A stretch of DNA of 64,000 nt from Leisingera aquaemixtae (GCF_019801145.1 NZ_JAHVJQ010000001.1:682001-746000); one strand, 5' to 3'; counted from the stretch's first letter, positions 45,565-54,475 are shown. Notes: generated by a model from the letters alone, not told the origin. Numbers and translations are program-made.

Positions 45565-46980
45565 CTAGAGCACCCTGACCTGCGGTCTCCTGAGGTTTGC
45601 CGCGGGCTGGATGATCAGCTCATGCAGCGCCCAGACCAGCGCATCCACCCGGTCGGGCGAGCCGCTGCCGCGGTAGCCTTGCGGGGTCATCTGGCACATC
45701 TGGTCCTCCAGCTCTCCAAGCCCCGGAAGGTGAAACACCCGGCCTTGCTCGTATAGGGCTGCCACCGGTTCGGCGCGGGCGGATTTGCCTTTCTTCGCGT
45801 GGAGCGCGCGGAACGGCACCAGCGGGTCGGCCTGGCGCAGCACGGTTTCGACCAATGCGCCGCCCTGGTTGACCTCTGCCACCACCCGTTCGGCGCCAGA
45901 GCGGTCGCGGGCAGCGATCGCCGCCTGAGCCCAGGCCAAGGGGCCAACCCCCTGCACGGTGCAATCGGCCAGCACATAGGCGCGCCAGTCCTGCGGCGGG
46001 CCGTGGGTGACGGCCCCCGCCACCACGATGCCGCAGGCGTCGGAGTTCTTGCCTGCGCTCACCGCCGGATCGACGGCGACCACCACCCGGTCAAGCGGCG
46101 GGGCCTCTGCCACCTGGGCCTCCACCAGTGCTGCAGTGGACCAGAGCGCGCCCTGGATGTCCGACAGCATCACCCCGTCCAGCTCCTGCCGGCCCAGACG
46201 GGTGCCTGCGTAGCGCGCCCGCACCTCCGACAGGAAGGAGGGCGCGAGGTTGGCGCGGTTGGCCTCTGTCGCGGCGTGGGTGGTGACGGTGCTGGGCGAG
46301 GCCAGGAGCCGTTTCAGCACGGGGGCGTTGCGCGGCGTGGTGGTGACGCAGACGCGGGGGTCCTGGCCAAGCCGCAGCGCAAACTGCAGCATGTCCCAGC
46401 TCTCCTGCCCCTTCTTCCACTTGGCCAGCTCATCCGCCCAGGCGGCGTCGAACTGGGGACCGCGCAAGGCTTCATGGTCGTGGGCGGAAAACGCCTGCGC
46501 CTCGGCGCCGTTGGGCCAGATCAGCTTGCGCTCCGACGCCTTCCACTTGGGGCGCCGGTCGGGCGGCGAGCAGGCCAGGATGCCGCTGTCGCCGTGGATC
46601 ATCACGTCGCGCACCTGGTCATAGGTTTCCGCCACCAGCGCGATGCGCCGCGCGGTGCCGGGGTCGTATGGGCTTGCCCCTTCGGCCAGCGAGCGGACCC
46701 ATTCGGCCCCTGCCCGCGTCTTGCCGGCGCCGCGCCCGCCCAGGATCACCCAGGCGCGCCAGCCGCCATCCGGCGGGCGCTGGTGGTCCAGCGCCCAGAT
46801 GTGAAACAAGTGCGGCAGCGCGCAGAGCGATTTGCGGTCCAGCTCATTCAAGAAGAAGTTCAGGAGCGAGGGCGGCACGCAGGCGAGAAAGTCCGCGCTC
46901 GACAGCTGCGCGCGCCGCGCCGAGATCGAGTTCGTGTTCGGATTTGAGCATGCGGGCGAATTCGGTGCTTTGTTCTGCAA
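45565..46980 (-). CDS. GTA g2, terminase large subunit
   Basis: 471 residues. The packaging motor: Walker A in VILGGRGAGKTRAGAEW, Walker B in FDAAWADELAKW, and the nuclease aspartates in VVVAVDPAVSAGKNSDACG. The start is TTG at 46980 with GGAG seven bases upstream, inside g1, giving a 137-base overlap between the two terminase genes; no nearer start codon is in frame before the conserved region. Confidence 0.92.
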   Translation of the reverse strand: MQNKAPNSPACSNPNTNSISARRAQLSSADFLACVPPSLLNFFLNELDRKSLCALPHLFHIWALDHQRPPDGGWRAWVILGGRGAGKTRAGAEWVRSLAEGASPYDPGTARRIALVAETYDQVRDVMIHGDSGILACSPPDRRPKWKASERKLIWPNGAEAQAFSAHDHEALRGPQFDAAWADELAKWKKGQESWDMLQFALRLGQDPRVCVTTTPRNAPVLKRLLASPSTVTTHAATEANRANLAPSFLSEVRARYAGTRLGRQELDGVMLSDIQGALWSTAALVEAQVAEAPPLDRVVVAVDPAVSAGKNSDACGIVVAGAVTHGPPQDWRAYVLADCTVQGVGPLAWAQAAIAARDRSGAERVVAEVNQGGALVETVLRQADPLVPFRALHAKKGKSARAEPVAALYEQGRVFHLPGLGELEDQMCQMTPQGYRGSGSPDRVDALVWALHELIIQPAANLRRPQVRVL

Positions 46981-47212
46981 TGACTTTCTCCACTTTCTGG
47001 CAATCCCGGATCAGGCCCTCGAGGCGGCTGATCTGGGCGTTGGCGCCGGTGCTCTCATCACCGCCGGTGGTTTCAAGCTGCTCCCGTAGCTCTTCCGCCG
47101 CGTTGCGCAGGCGGTGCATGCTCTCCTGCAGCGATCGCAGGAGATCGGCGGTGTAATGCACCTGCCGCTGCAGGACGGCGGCACCGTCCTGTTCTGGTGT
47201 CTGGTCTGTCAT
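46844..47212 (-). CDS. GTA g1, terminase small subunit
   Basis: 122 residues from ATG 47212 (MTDQTPEQDGAAVLQRQVHY). Mostly helical with SLQESMHRLRNAAEELREQL and LEGLIRDCQKVEKVIAEQST. By position and composition it is GTA g1, which is reported to be the small terminase of the R. capsulatus agent. First gene of the cluster. The 220 bases ahead of it separate it from the divergent HAD gene and hold the other copy of the 23-bp repeat. Confidence 0.82.
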   Translation of the reverse strand: MTDQTPEQDGAAVLQRQVHYTADLLRSLQESMHRLRNAAEELREQLETTGGDESTGANAQISRLEGLIRDCQKVEKVIAEQSTEFARMLKSEHELDLGAARAAVERGLSRLRAALAPELLLE

Positions 47213-47358
47213 GATGTGCTCAGCCTCATGCGTTTTTGTCCGCACAAGAGAAAGACAGGACGGCCGCCGGCGGAGGGGTCCGGGGCCGTCCATGTTTCTT
47301 CCAGCTGCACCACAACCTATACGCGATTTTGCTGCAAAAGTCAAGGTTTGCAGGGAGG

Positions 47359-47381
47359 GGTGCGTACGGTGGCTGCGCAAC
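47359..47381. repeat. 23-bp repeat, copy upstream of GTA g1
   Basis: Same core GTGCGTACGGTGG followed by CTGCGCAAC; one difference from the copy upstream of g3. It lies 147 bases ahead of the g1 start, in the divergent promoter region. Confidence 0.6.
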
Positions 47382-47432
47382 GGGGCTGGCGGGTGATTTG
47401 ACGCGGGCATACGGGTCAGGCAGAGTCTGGAC

Positions 47433-48206
47433 ATGGCACAAACCGTATTGCTCGATGTGTCCGGCGTCCTCTACCAGGGCAGCCGGGCAATTCCAGGGGC
47501 CGTGCAGGCCCTGTTGCGGCTGCGGGCCGCTGGGCGGCAGGTGCGCTGCCTCACCAATTCCACCCGGCAGCCGAAGCGGCGCATCGTGGCCAAGCTTCAG
47601 GAACTCGGATTCGACATCCAGCCGGTGGAGGTTTTCACGCCGGTCGCCGCCGCACTGGCGTGGCTGGAGCGCACCGGCCACAGCCCGCATTTGCTGGTCC
47701 ATCCGGCGCTTGAGGAAGAGTTTCGCGGCTGCAAGCATGGCGGCCCGCCCGCGGTGGTCATCGGCGACGCTGGCGAGGCTTTCAGCTATGACAACATGAA
47801 CCGCGCTTTCCGGGTGCTGCTGGAGGGCGCGCCATTGATTGCGCTGGCGGACAACCGTGTTTTCCTGGACGCGGACGGGCGGCTAAGTCTGGACGCCGGC
47901 CCGTTCATCAAGGCGCTGGAATTTGCCGGCGATGCCAAGCCGAAGCTGTTCGGCAAACCCGATCCGGAATTCTTCCGGGCTGCCGTGGCCAGCACCGGTG
48001 CGGAGCCGCAGCAGGCGGCGATGATCGGCGATGATGCGGAAAGCGATGTGGCGGGTGCCTTGGCGGCCGGGCTGGCGGCAGGCTATCTGGTGCGGACCGG
48101 AAAATACCGCGACGGCGACGAAAACCGCTGCAAACCGGCGCCGACCGCCACAGTTGCGGATGTGCAAGAAGCAGTGGACCGCCTGCTGGCGCAGGATGGC
48201 GAATGA
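47433..48206 (+). CDS. HAD-superfamily hydrolase (HDHD2/LHPP-like)
   Basis: 257 residues, HAD-IIA type. Motif I is LLDVSGVLY (Ser in place of the second Asp, as in HDHD2 and LHPP), motif II TNSTRQPKRR, Lys motif LFGKPDPEFF and motif III/IV MIGDDAESDVAGA. It should be a phosphatase acting on a small phosphate or phosphohistidine; substrate not known. Divergent from the GTA cluster and followed by a terminator. Confidence 0.85.
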   Translation: MAQTVLLDVSGVLYQGSRAIPGAVQALLRLRAAGRQVRCLTNSTRQPKRRIVAKLQELGFDIQPVEVFTPVAAALAWLERTGHSPHLLVHPALEEEFRGCKHGGPPAVVIGDAGEAFSYDNMNRAFRVLLEGAPLIALADNRVFLDADGRLSLDAGPFIKALEFAGDAKPKLFGKPDPEFFRAAVASTGAEPQQAAMIGDDAESDVAGALAAGLAAGYLVRTGKYRDGDENRCKPAPTATVADVQEAVDRLLAQDGE

Positions 48207-48240
48207 TCTGCGCCCCTTGCGGCGGCGGACCATCCAGCCA

Positions 48241-48267
48241 CAAAAAAGGGCGCCCTGCGGCGCCCTT
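48241..48267. terminator. Bidirectional terminator between HAD and mltG genes
   Basis: AAGGGCGCC-CTGC-GGCGCCCTT, 9-bp perfect stem, with six T on the minus side after mltG and TTCCCTTTG on the plus side. Confidence 0.85.
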
Positions 48268-48289
48268 CCCTTTGTCCAATGCCTCAGCT

Positions 48290-49444
48290 TCAGTTGTTCT
48301 GCTGCTGGGCTTCGATCTCGCGCCATTTGGCGACGTTCCTGTTGTGCTCGTCCAGCGTCTCGGCAAAGGCGTGGCCGCCGGTGCCGTCGGCAACGAAGAA
48401 CACGAAGTCCGTAGTCTCCGGGTTCACCGCAGCCTCGAGGCTGGCAAGCCCCGGGTTGGCGATGGGCGTCGGCGGCAGGCCCTCGATCACATAGGTGTTC
48501 CAAGGGGTGGCCTTGCGCAGTTCGCTCTGGCGCAGCCCGCGGCCCAAGACCCCTTCGCCCTTGGTGACGCCGTAGATCACCGTCGGGTCGGTCTGCAGGC
48601 GCATGCCGCGGTTGAGGCGGTTGGTGAAGACAGAGGCGACCAGGCCGCGCTCCTCGGCGACGCCGGTTTCCTTCTCGATGATCGAGGCAAGGATCAGCAT
48701 CTCCTCGGGGCTGGCGACGGCGGCGTTTTCGGACCGGCCTTCCCAGGCGGCGTTGATGCGCAGCTGCTGGCGCTCCTGCATCTCGGCCAGCACGGCGGCG
48801 CGCTCGGTGCCCGGTGTAACCTCGTAGCTGTCAGGCGCCAGCAGGCCCTCGGCCGGGCGCTCGCCGGGCTCGCCGTCCAGCATGTCGATGGCCTTGAGCG
48901 CCTCGACCACCTGCCAGCTGGTCACACCTTCGGCCAGCGCGATGCGGTAGCGGGTGTCGGCGTCCTGGCGGGTTTCGGTGTACTCAGACGGGGCCTCATC
49001 CTCGCCGAGGATGAAATCGGCGATGTCCTCAAACTTGTTGGTGGCCGGGTCCAGTTCGCGGACCAGGGTCTGGGTGCGGGTCACGCCGACGCGGTAGACG
49101 ATTTCGGTGCCGCAGGTGGAGGCGCCGGAATGGGTGATCTCGTCAACGATCCGCTCCATCGAGGCGCCCGGCTCCACCAGGAAGCTGCCGGCCTTCAGCT
49201 GGCCGGTCTTCTCGCTGTACTTGGCGCCTAGGCGGAAGATGGTGGCGGAAGACACCGCTCCTTGCGCTTCGAGGTCGCGGCTGACGCGGGCCATGTTGGA
49301 GCCGCGCTCCACCCGCAGGCAGATGGCGGTGTCCAGCGGGCCTTCGGAGGTGTACTGCGCCTGGCCCCACAGGATGACGCCGCCCAGCAGGAACAGGGCG
49401 GCGATCAGGACCGTCAGCATATTAGAGGCGAGGCTGCGCCACAT
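48290..49444 (-). CDS. mltG: Endolytic transglycosylase MltG
   Basis: 384 residues. One N-terminal membrane anchor (about 8-28), then a LysM-like region and the YceG catalytic domain with ASIIEKETG (catalytic Glu), NRLNRGMRLQTDPTVIYG and TPWNTYVIEGLPPTPIANPG. It cuts nascent glycan strands and ends their growth. Its ATG overlaps the fabF stop (TGATG); a GTG three bases earlier is possible. fabF-mltG coupling is common. Confidence 0.94.
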   Translation of the reverse strand: MWRSLASNMLTVLIAALFLLGGVILWGQAQYTSEGPLDTAICLRVERGSNMARVSRDLEAQGAVSSATIFRLGAKYSEKTGQLKAGSFLVEPGASMERIVDEITHSGASTCGTEIVYRVGVTRTQTLVRELDPATNKFEDIADFILGEDEAPSEYTETRQDADTRYRIALAEGVTSWQVVEALKAIDMLDGEPGERPAEGLLAPDSYEVTPGTERAAVLAEMQERQQLRINAAWEGRSENAAVASPEEMLILASIIEKETGVAEERGLVASVFTNRLNRGMRLQTDPTVIYGVTKGEGVLGRGLRQSELRKATPWNTYVIEGLPPTPIANPGLASLEAAVNPETTDFVFFVADGTGGHAFAETLDEHNRNVAKWREIEAQQQNN

Positions 49445-50709
49445 CACTTGGGTTTCCCGAAGATCACCGAAGCGTTGGTGCCGCCGAAGCCGAAGGAGTT
49501 CGACAGCGCCACGTCGATCTTGCGCTCGCGCTTGGCGTTGGGCGCCAGGTCGACCGGGGTTTCGACAGCGGGGTTGTCGAGGTTGATGGTCGGCGGCGCC
49601 ACCTGGTCGCGGATCGCCAGGATCGAGAAGATCGCCTCAATCGCGCCGGCGGCGCCCAGCAGGTGGCCGGTGGCGGATTTGGTCGAGGACATGGTGACAT
49701 TGGCCGCATGGTTGCCCAGCAGCCGCTCAACCGCGCCCAGTTCGATGGTGTCGGCCATGGTCGAGGTGCCGTGGGCGTTGATGTAGTCGATGGCAGAGGC
49801 GTCCAGCCCTGCGTTGGCCAGAGCCGCCTTCATCGAGCGCTCGCCGCCTTCACCGTCCTCGGAAGGCGCGGTGATGTGGTAGGCGTCGCCCGACAGGCCG
49901 TAGCCCAGCACCTCGGCATAGATCTTGGCGCCGCGGGCCTTGGCGTGCTCGTAGTCTTCCAGCACCACGATGCCGGCGCCCTCGCCCATGACAAAGCCGT
50001 CACGGTCGGCGTCATAGGGGCGCGAGGCCTTGGTTGGGTCGTCAGCGCGTTTGGTGGACAGCGCCTTGCAGGCGTTGAAGCCGGCAATGCCGATCTCGCA
50101 GATCGCCGCCTCAGCGCCGCCCGCGATCATCACGTCGGCGTCGCCGGATTTGATCAGCCGGGCCGCGTCGCCGATGGCGTGGGCGCCGGTCGAGCAGGCG
50201 GTCACGACGGAGTGGTTCGGGCCCTTGAAGCCGAAGCGGATCGAGACCTGGCCGGAGATCAGGTTGATCAGCGCGCCAGGAATGAAGAACGGCGACACCC
50301 GGCGGGGGCCTTTTTCCTTGATCATCACCGCGGTGTCGGCGATCGAGCTGAGGCCGCCGATTCCGGAACCGATCATCACGCCGGTGCGCAGGCGGCTTTC
50401 CTCGTCCTCGGGCGTCCAGCCGGCGTCGCGCACGGCCATGTCGGCGGCAGCGATGCCATAGAGGATGAAGTCGTCAATCTTCTTCTGCTCTTTCTTGATC
50501 ACCCAGTCATCCGGGTTGAAAGTGCCATCCGCGCCGTCGCCGCGCGGAACCTCGCAGGCGTAGGTGGTGGTGACGCCGCTGGCTTCGGCGTCAAACAGGG
50601 TGATGGGGCCTGCACCCGACTGGCCGTCCAGCAACCGGGACCAGGTTTCTTCGACTCCGCTGGCCAGCGGGGTAACCAGGCCCAGTCCGGTGACAACTAC
50701 TCGACGCAT
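49444..50709 (-). CDS. fabF: 3-oxoacyl-ACP synthase II
   Basis: 421 residues. Condenses malonyl-ACP with acyl-ACP. The active-site Cys is in VTACSTGAHAIGDA, and the two His in INAHGTSTMADTIE and KSATGHLLGAAGAIE; GFGGTNASVIF is near the end. The start is ATG 50709 (MRRVVVTGLG) with GGAG and AAGGA upstream. It is separated from acpP by hisA and two PilZ genes, unlike the usual compact order. Confidence 0.96.
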   Translation of the reverse strand: MRRVVVTGLGLVTPLASGVEETWSRLLDGQSGAGPITLFDAEASGVTTTYACEVPRGDGADGTFNPDDWVIKKEQKKIDDFILYGIAAADMAVRDAGWTPEDEESRLRTGVMIGSGIGGLSSIADTAVMIKEKGPRRVSPFFIPGALINLISGQVSIRFGFKGPNHSVVTACSTGAHAIGDAARLIKSGDADVMIAGGAEAAICEIGIAGFNACKALSTKRADDPTKASRPYDADRDGFVMGEGAGIVVLEDYEHAKARGAKIYAEVLGYGLSGDAYHITAPSEDGEGGERSMKAALANAGLDASAIDYINAHGTSTMADTIELGAVERLLGNHAANVTMSSTKSATGHLLGAAGAIEAIFSILAIRDQVAPPTINLDNPAVETPVDLAPNAKRERKIDVALSNSFGFGGTNASVIFGKPK

Positions 50710-51233
50710 TCCTTGCTCTCCTTTGCCTCGGCAATCCGTCTGTCCAAATAGCTTGGAATGGCCCGAAGGTGCAAGAGCGGGCGCGCAGACCGTTTTACGG
50801 GACGTAACATGCAAAATTGCAGCAAGTTTTCCCTGCGTGAACGCTTCATTAACTACTCCCCCTCAGGTTGACAGCATCCGAACCAAGAAACTTGGCGGCT
50901 GAATTCAGTGCCGCCGGTGCGGGCTGGAGCTCTGGGCCATTTTGCCTCCAGCCCGTTCTTTTTTTGCGCGTCCCCTGCTTCAAGTTCACTATAAGCCCTT
51001 CCTTATTGCCGGAACGGTGCCGTCCGGCCCGGTGATGGGACGGCGGTACCGTGCCTGTGCGCACCGGAAAGGGTTGTCTGCCGCGGCAGGATTTGGCCCG
51101 CCCCGGATGCGGCCAGCGGGGCGAAGCACACGGAGTTTTTACAGAAATCTTTAATGGCAGGCTTCCGCGTTAACCTCAGATTCGTTTCTGTAGGCGAGGA
51201 TTGCCTCCGGAGAGATGTAAGGAAGACCCTGCC
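50710..51233. other. Divergent intergenic region
   Basis: 524 bases between fabF (minus) and the first PilZ gene (plus). No supported gene. It holds AT-richer patches near 50845-50870 and 51130-51190, with a single TTAACC half site at about 51171, so it probably carries both promoters. Confidence 0.5.
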
Positions 51234-52106
51234 ATGCGCAAATGGCTGCCGACAGCTGCACTTCTGCTGACAATTTTCCTGCTGCCCGCGCGCGCGGGCG
51301 CGTCCTGCGCCGTGCATCAGGATCTCTCCGACCTGAACCGGGCCTCGGCCGGGTTCCTTTCTTACCTGGACAGCGGCCAGGGCGCCTATCACGTCCAGCA
51401 GCTGGGCAGCTGGCTCAGCGCGAATCCGCCTGCGCCCTTGCGGCAGCGGATGCGGGCGGTGGGCATCCAGTCCGCCGAGGGCGGCACCCTGAAGCTGATG
51501 CAGCAGCATACTGTTCTGCTGCAGATGCTGGCCAGCCAAGGCCGCACCGCAGCGCTGGAAAGCGCCCGCCACATGGGCATGTTCGAGCTGCAGGCGGCCT
51601 ATGGCACGCTGGTCGAGGCGCTGCCTTGCGACCAGTTCAAGGAAGACGGCTATGGCAGCAAGCTGGTGGCGATCAACGCCAATGATGCCCGCCAGCGCCA
51701 GCAGATCATCAATGCGGCAATTGCCTGGGTATCGTTCCTGGTGCTGGGCGGCAGCGTTCTGTATTTCCTGGACCGGATCGGCATCCGCAAGATCCGCCGC
51801 ACCAAACGCTACCCCTGCGCGGTGCCTTGCGTGCTGCAGGCCGGCGGGCGGACCGTGCAGGCGCATCTGGTGGATCTCAGCCGGGCCGGCGCCAAGGTGC
51901 GCCCGGACACCCCCTGCCAAGCTTCCGGACGCGTCCGGCTGTCCTTTGGCGGCCATACGGTGGATGCTCAGGTGCGCTGGAAGACGGCCGATTACATCGG
52001 CGTCCAGTTTGTGCAGGAGTTCAATTTCATGCAGCTGCACCGTCTGCTGGAGGCCTTTCCGATGGAGGATGGCGGCCTGCGCGAAGAAGTGCGGCTTGGC
52101 CTGTGA
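51234..52106 (+). CDS. Membrane-anchored PilZ-domain protein (paralogue 1)
   Basis: 290 residues from ATG 51234 with AAGGA ten bases ahead. Signal peptide (1-22), helical periplasmic domain (23-155) with Cys25 and Cys132 likely paired, membrane segment 159-179, and a cytoplasmic PilZ domain (about 190-285) with KRYPCAVPC and LVDLSRAGAKV. PilZ domains sense cyclic di-GMP through RxxxR and (D/N)xSxxG; the second motif is present, but the second Arg of the first is replaced by Cys, giving CxxxC. Paralogue 2 follows. Confidence 0.8.
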   Translation: MRKWLPTAALLLTIFLLPARAGASCAVHQDLSDLNRASAGFLSYLDSGQGAYHVQQLGSWLSANPPAPLRQRMRAVGIQSAEGGTLKLMQQHTVLLQMLASQGRTAALESARHMGMFELQAAYGTLVEALPCDQFKEDGYGSKLVAINANDARQRQQIINAAIAWVSFLVLGGSVLYFLDRIGIRKIRRTKRYPCAVPCVLQAGGRTVQAHLVDLSRAGAKVRPDTPCQASGRVRLSFGGHTVDAQVRWKTADYIGVQFVQEFNFMQLHRLLEAFPMEDGGLREEVRLGL

Positions 52107-52435
52107 CGCGCAGCCTGCAGCGCGGCCTGTAAGCCGCCCGCCCTTTACATCGCCCCCCTGCCCCTGACGGCGGCTGGCGCCGCCCGGCACCGCTGACACC
52201 CGAACACCCGGATCGCGCCGCTTCCGCTGCGCCGCCCGGCCGCAGCGGGTTTCAATTGCCTTTCCCGATTGCCTCTCTCGCCCGGCCAGGATGCCAGCCT
52301 GTCCGGCCCTGACGCTTTTACGGCGAATTAACTGTACGCTTAAGTAGCGTTAATAAGTGCGTACACAGCCTATGATAGATTGAAGGGAATTCAGCCGCCT
52401 GTAATAACTAACTGACTGTTCTAGCGAGTTCCGGC
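52107..52435. promoter_or_regulatory. Promoter region of PilZ paralogue 2, with dyad and TTAA cluster
   Basis: 329 bases without a gene. At 52334-52364, GTACGCTTA and TAAGTGCGTAC form an inverted repeat. Within it are three TTAA elements spaced 8 and 6 bases apart (52328, 52340, 52350), one base off the CtrA spacing of 7. The 8-mer GTGCGTAC is shared with the two GTA-linked repeats. Confidence 0.4.
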
Positions 52436-53335
52436 ATGAAACACTGGCCTATTATTTTCGCCGCGCTTGCGGCGCCGGCAGCCGTCCTCTCCGACACCGG
52501 TGCGGCTGCAGCCGCCAGGCCGACCTGCTTGCTGCAATCGGACCTTGTGATGCTGCAGCACGAGGCACGCGGCTTTCTCGAATTTCTGAAATCAGGCGCC
52601 GACCCGGCCGAGGCGCGCCAGCTGCAGCACTGGCTGGACGATCACCCGGAAGTAGCGCTGAGCATGCAGTTGCGGCGCACCGGGATGGAGGGTTTTGAGC
52701 CGATAACCATGCAGCTGATCAGCCAGCAGAAAGGCCTGCTGGAAATCTACCGGCTGCACGGCCTGGCCAAGGCTGGGGCGAGCGCCGAGCGGCTGGGGGC
52801 GGCTGCGCTGCTGGAGGAGTTTGCCAGCCGCATCATTCCGCTGCCCTGCGACTTCACTCCGCTGGAAAACCTGAAGGACAGCACCGCAGCCGGCATGGGC
52901 CGTATCAAGGGGCTTTCTCAGGAAACCGCCATTGCCAGCTCGTTTCTGGTGGTGGTGCTGGGTGCAGCCGGCGCCTTTCTGGCGGAACGGATTGCCCGCA
53001 GGCAGCGGCGGCGGCGGCGGCGGCATCCCTGCTCGCTGCCCTGCACCCTGCAATGCGGCCCGTACCGGCTGCCTGCAAAGCTGGTCGATATCAGCCGGCT
53101 GGGCGCCAAGGTGCGTATCTGGGACCGCAGCGGCACCCCGCTGACCGCGATGAGAAGCGAGGTCAAAGCCATGGTGCCGGTGCTTGGGGAGGTTGCCGCG
53201 CAGGTTCCCTGGCAGACCAGCGACTATGTTGGCCTGAAATTCACCAGGCCCCTGTCCCAGGAGGACTTGCAGGCCTTGCTGCAATGGTCGCCGAGGACCG
53301 CCGTTCAGCCGGCCGCGGCCGCCAAACCTGCTTGA
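52436..53335 (+). CDS. Membrane-anchored PilZ-domain protein (paralogue 2)
   Basis: 299 residues with the same plan as the gene before it: signal (1-27), helical periplasmic part with Cys31 and Cys138 at matching places (TCLLQSDL, LPCDF), membrane segment 165-185, a run of eight Arg, then a PilZ domain with RHPCSLPC and LVDISRLGAKV. Again Cys stands where the second Arg of RxxxR should be. Clearly a duplicate of paralogue 1 that has diverged. A terminator follows. Confidence 0.8.
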   Translation: MKHWPIIFAALAAPAAVLSDTGAAAAARPTCLLQSDLVMLQHEARGFLEFLKSGADPAEARQLQHWLDDHPEVALSMQLRRTGMEGFEPITMQLISQQKGLLEIYRLHGLAKAGASAERLGAAALLEEFASRIIPLPCDFTPLENLKDSTAAGMGRIKGLSQETAIASSFLVVVLGAAGAFLAERIARRQRRRRRRHPCSLPCTLQCGPYRLPAKLVDISRLGAKVRIWDRSGTPLTAMRSEVKAMVPVLGEVAAQVPWQTSDYVGLKFTRPLSQEDLQALLQWSPRTAVQPAAAAKPA

Positions 53336-53415
53336 CCGCCGGACCTGCGGCCAGGCGCCGGCTCCGCCGTCCTGCTGCTGGCGGCAGAGCCAGCCTAGCC
53401 CAGAGGCGGTCCGCA

Positions 53416-53450
53416 AGCGTCTGCGGGCAGAAGTCCGCAGACGCTTTCTT
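53416..53450 (+). terminator. Terminator of PilZ paralogue 2
   Basis: AGCGTCTGCGG-GCAGAAGT-CCGCAGACGCT, 11-bp perfect stem followed by TTCTTT; it lies between convergent genes. Confidence 0.85.
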
Positions 53451-53466
53451 TGGCTGCTGGCCTTTG

Positions 53467-54210
53467 TTACTGGAATTCCGCAACCGGTTCCGGTTCCGGG
53501 CGGGCCACCGCCAGCGCTTCCTCGACCGAGAGTGTCTTGCGGAACAGGGCGCGGCCGACCTGGGCACCGGCGATGTTGTGGATGTACTTCAGCCGCGAGA
53601 TGTCATCGGCGTTGCGCACCACACCGCTGGCGATCACCGGCAGCTTCACCTTGGACGCGAGGTGCGAGATCAGCCCCATCTGCGCCTCGGTATCGGCGAC
53701 GTCAGCATCGATGTCGGTGATGATGATGCCGGCAAAGGGAGCGCCCTCGAAAGCCTCCAGATAGGCTTCGGGGGTGAACGCACCTGACTTGCGCCAGCCG
53801 TCGGTCATCACCTGGCCCTGCCAGATGTCCACCGCCAGCACGATCTGGTCCGGGTGGTGTTCGGCCAGTTCACGCACCAGATGTGGGTCGCGGGCCGCCA
53901 GGGTGCCGATCACAATGCGCCCGGCGCCCTTGTCGATCCAGTGCTCGACCTGTTCGCGCGAACGCATGCCGCCGCCCAGCTGCACCGGGATGCCGGCGCC
54001 GCGGATGATTTTCAGGACCAGCTCTTCGTTGCTGCTGTCGCCTTCAATCGCGTTGAAATCGGTGAGGTGCATCCATTCCGCCCCCGCCGCGGCAAAGCCC
54101 TTGGCGGTTTCAACCGGATCCACATGCCAGATCTGCGGTTCCTCCAGGCGGCCTTTTTCGAGGGTTACGCAACGGCCGTTCTGAATTTCCATAGTGGGGT
54201 AGATCATCAT
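53467..54210 (-). CDS. HisA-family protein with altered active site
   Basis: 247 residues, (beta/alpha)8 barrel of the HisA/HisF family. Phosphate loops VQLGGGMRSREQ and VIASGVVRNADD, and TDIDADV, are present. The N-terminal catalytic strand, PAIDLKDG in ordinary HisA, reads YPTMEIQNGRCV, with Glu8 in place of the general acid/base Asp8; Asp128 (LAVDIWQG) is kept, and Asp is present in TDIDAD without the following Gly. No other histidine gene is near. It may be a divergent isomerase or a paralogue with another substrate. GGAG precedes the ATG. Confidence 0.8.
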   Translation of the reverse strand: MMIYPTMEIQNGRCVTLEKGRLEEPQIWHVDPVETAKGFAAAGAEWMHLTDFNAIEGDSSNEELVLKIIRGAGIPVQLGGGMRSREQVEHWIDKGAGRIVIGTLAARDPHLVRELAEHHPDQIVLAVDIWQGQVMTDGWRKSGAFTPEAYLEAFEGAPFAGIIITDIDADVADTEAQMGLISHLASKVKLPVIASGVVRNADDISRLKYIHNIAGAQVGRALFRKTLSVEEALAVARPEPEPVAEFQ

Positions 54211-54411
54211 GGTGCCAGTCTCCTGTGTGTCGCCACTTGCGCTCAGATTAGCACGGATTTTTCCGCGCGATACGCCGTATCATGACCATTTATGGAACAA
54301 TTGCGGCGTGTTTCCCGGGCGTTGATGATAGCGCAAACGGGAAAGCTGCCGCTGCGCCGCCGGCCGCTGGGAAATCAGGGATTCGCAGCCGCGGCAGGCG
54401 CGGGTGCCGGC

Positions 54412-54449
54412 AAAAAAAAAACGGCGCCCTCCGCACAGGAGAGCGCCGT
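54412..54449 (-). terminator. Strong terminator of acpP
   Basis: On the minus strand a stem of about 11 bp (CGGCGCTCTCC paired with GGAGGGCGCCG, one wobble) with a five-base loop is followed by ten T. Confidence 0.9.
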
Positions 54450-54475
54450 GAATTCCGGTCATCCGGAAGCGTGGC

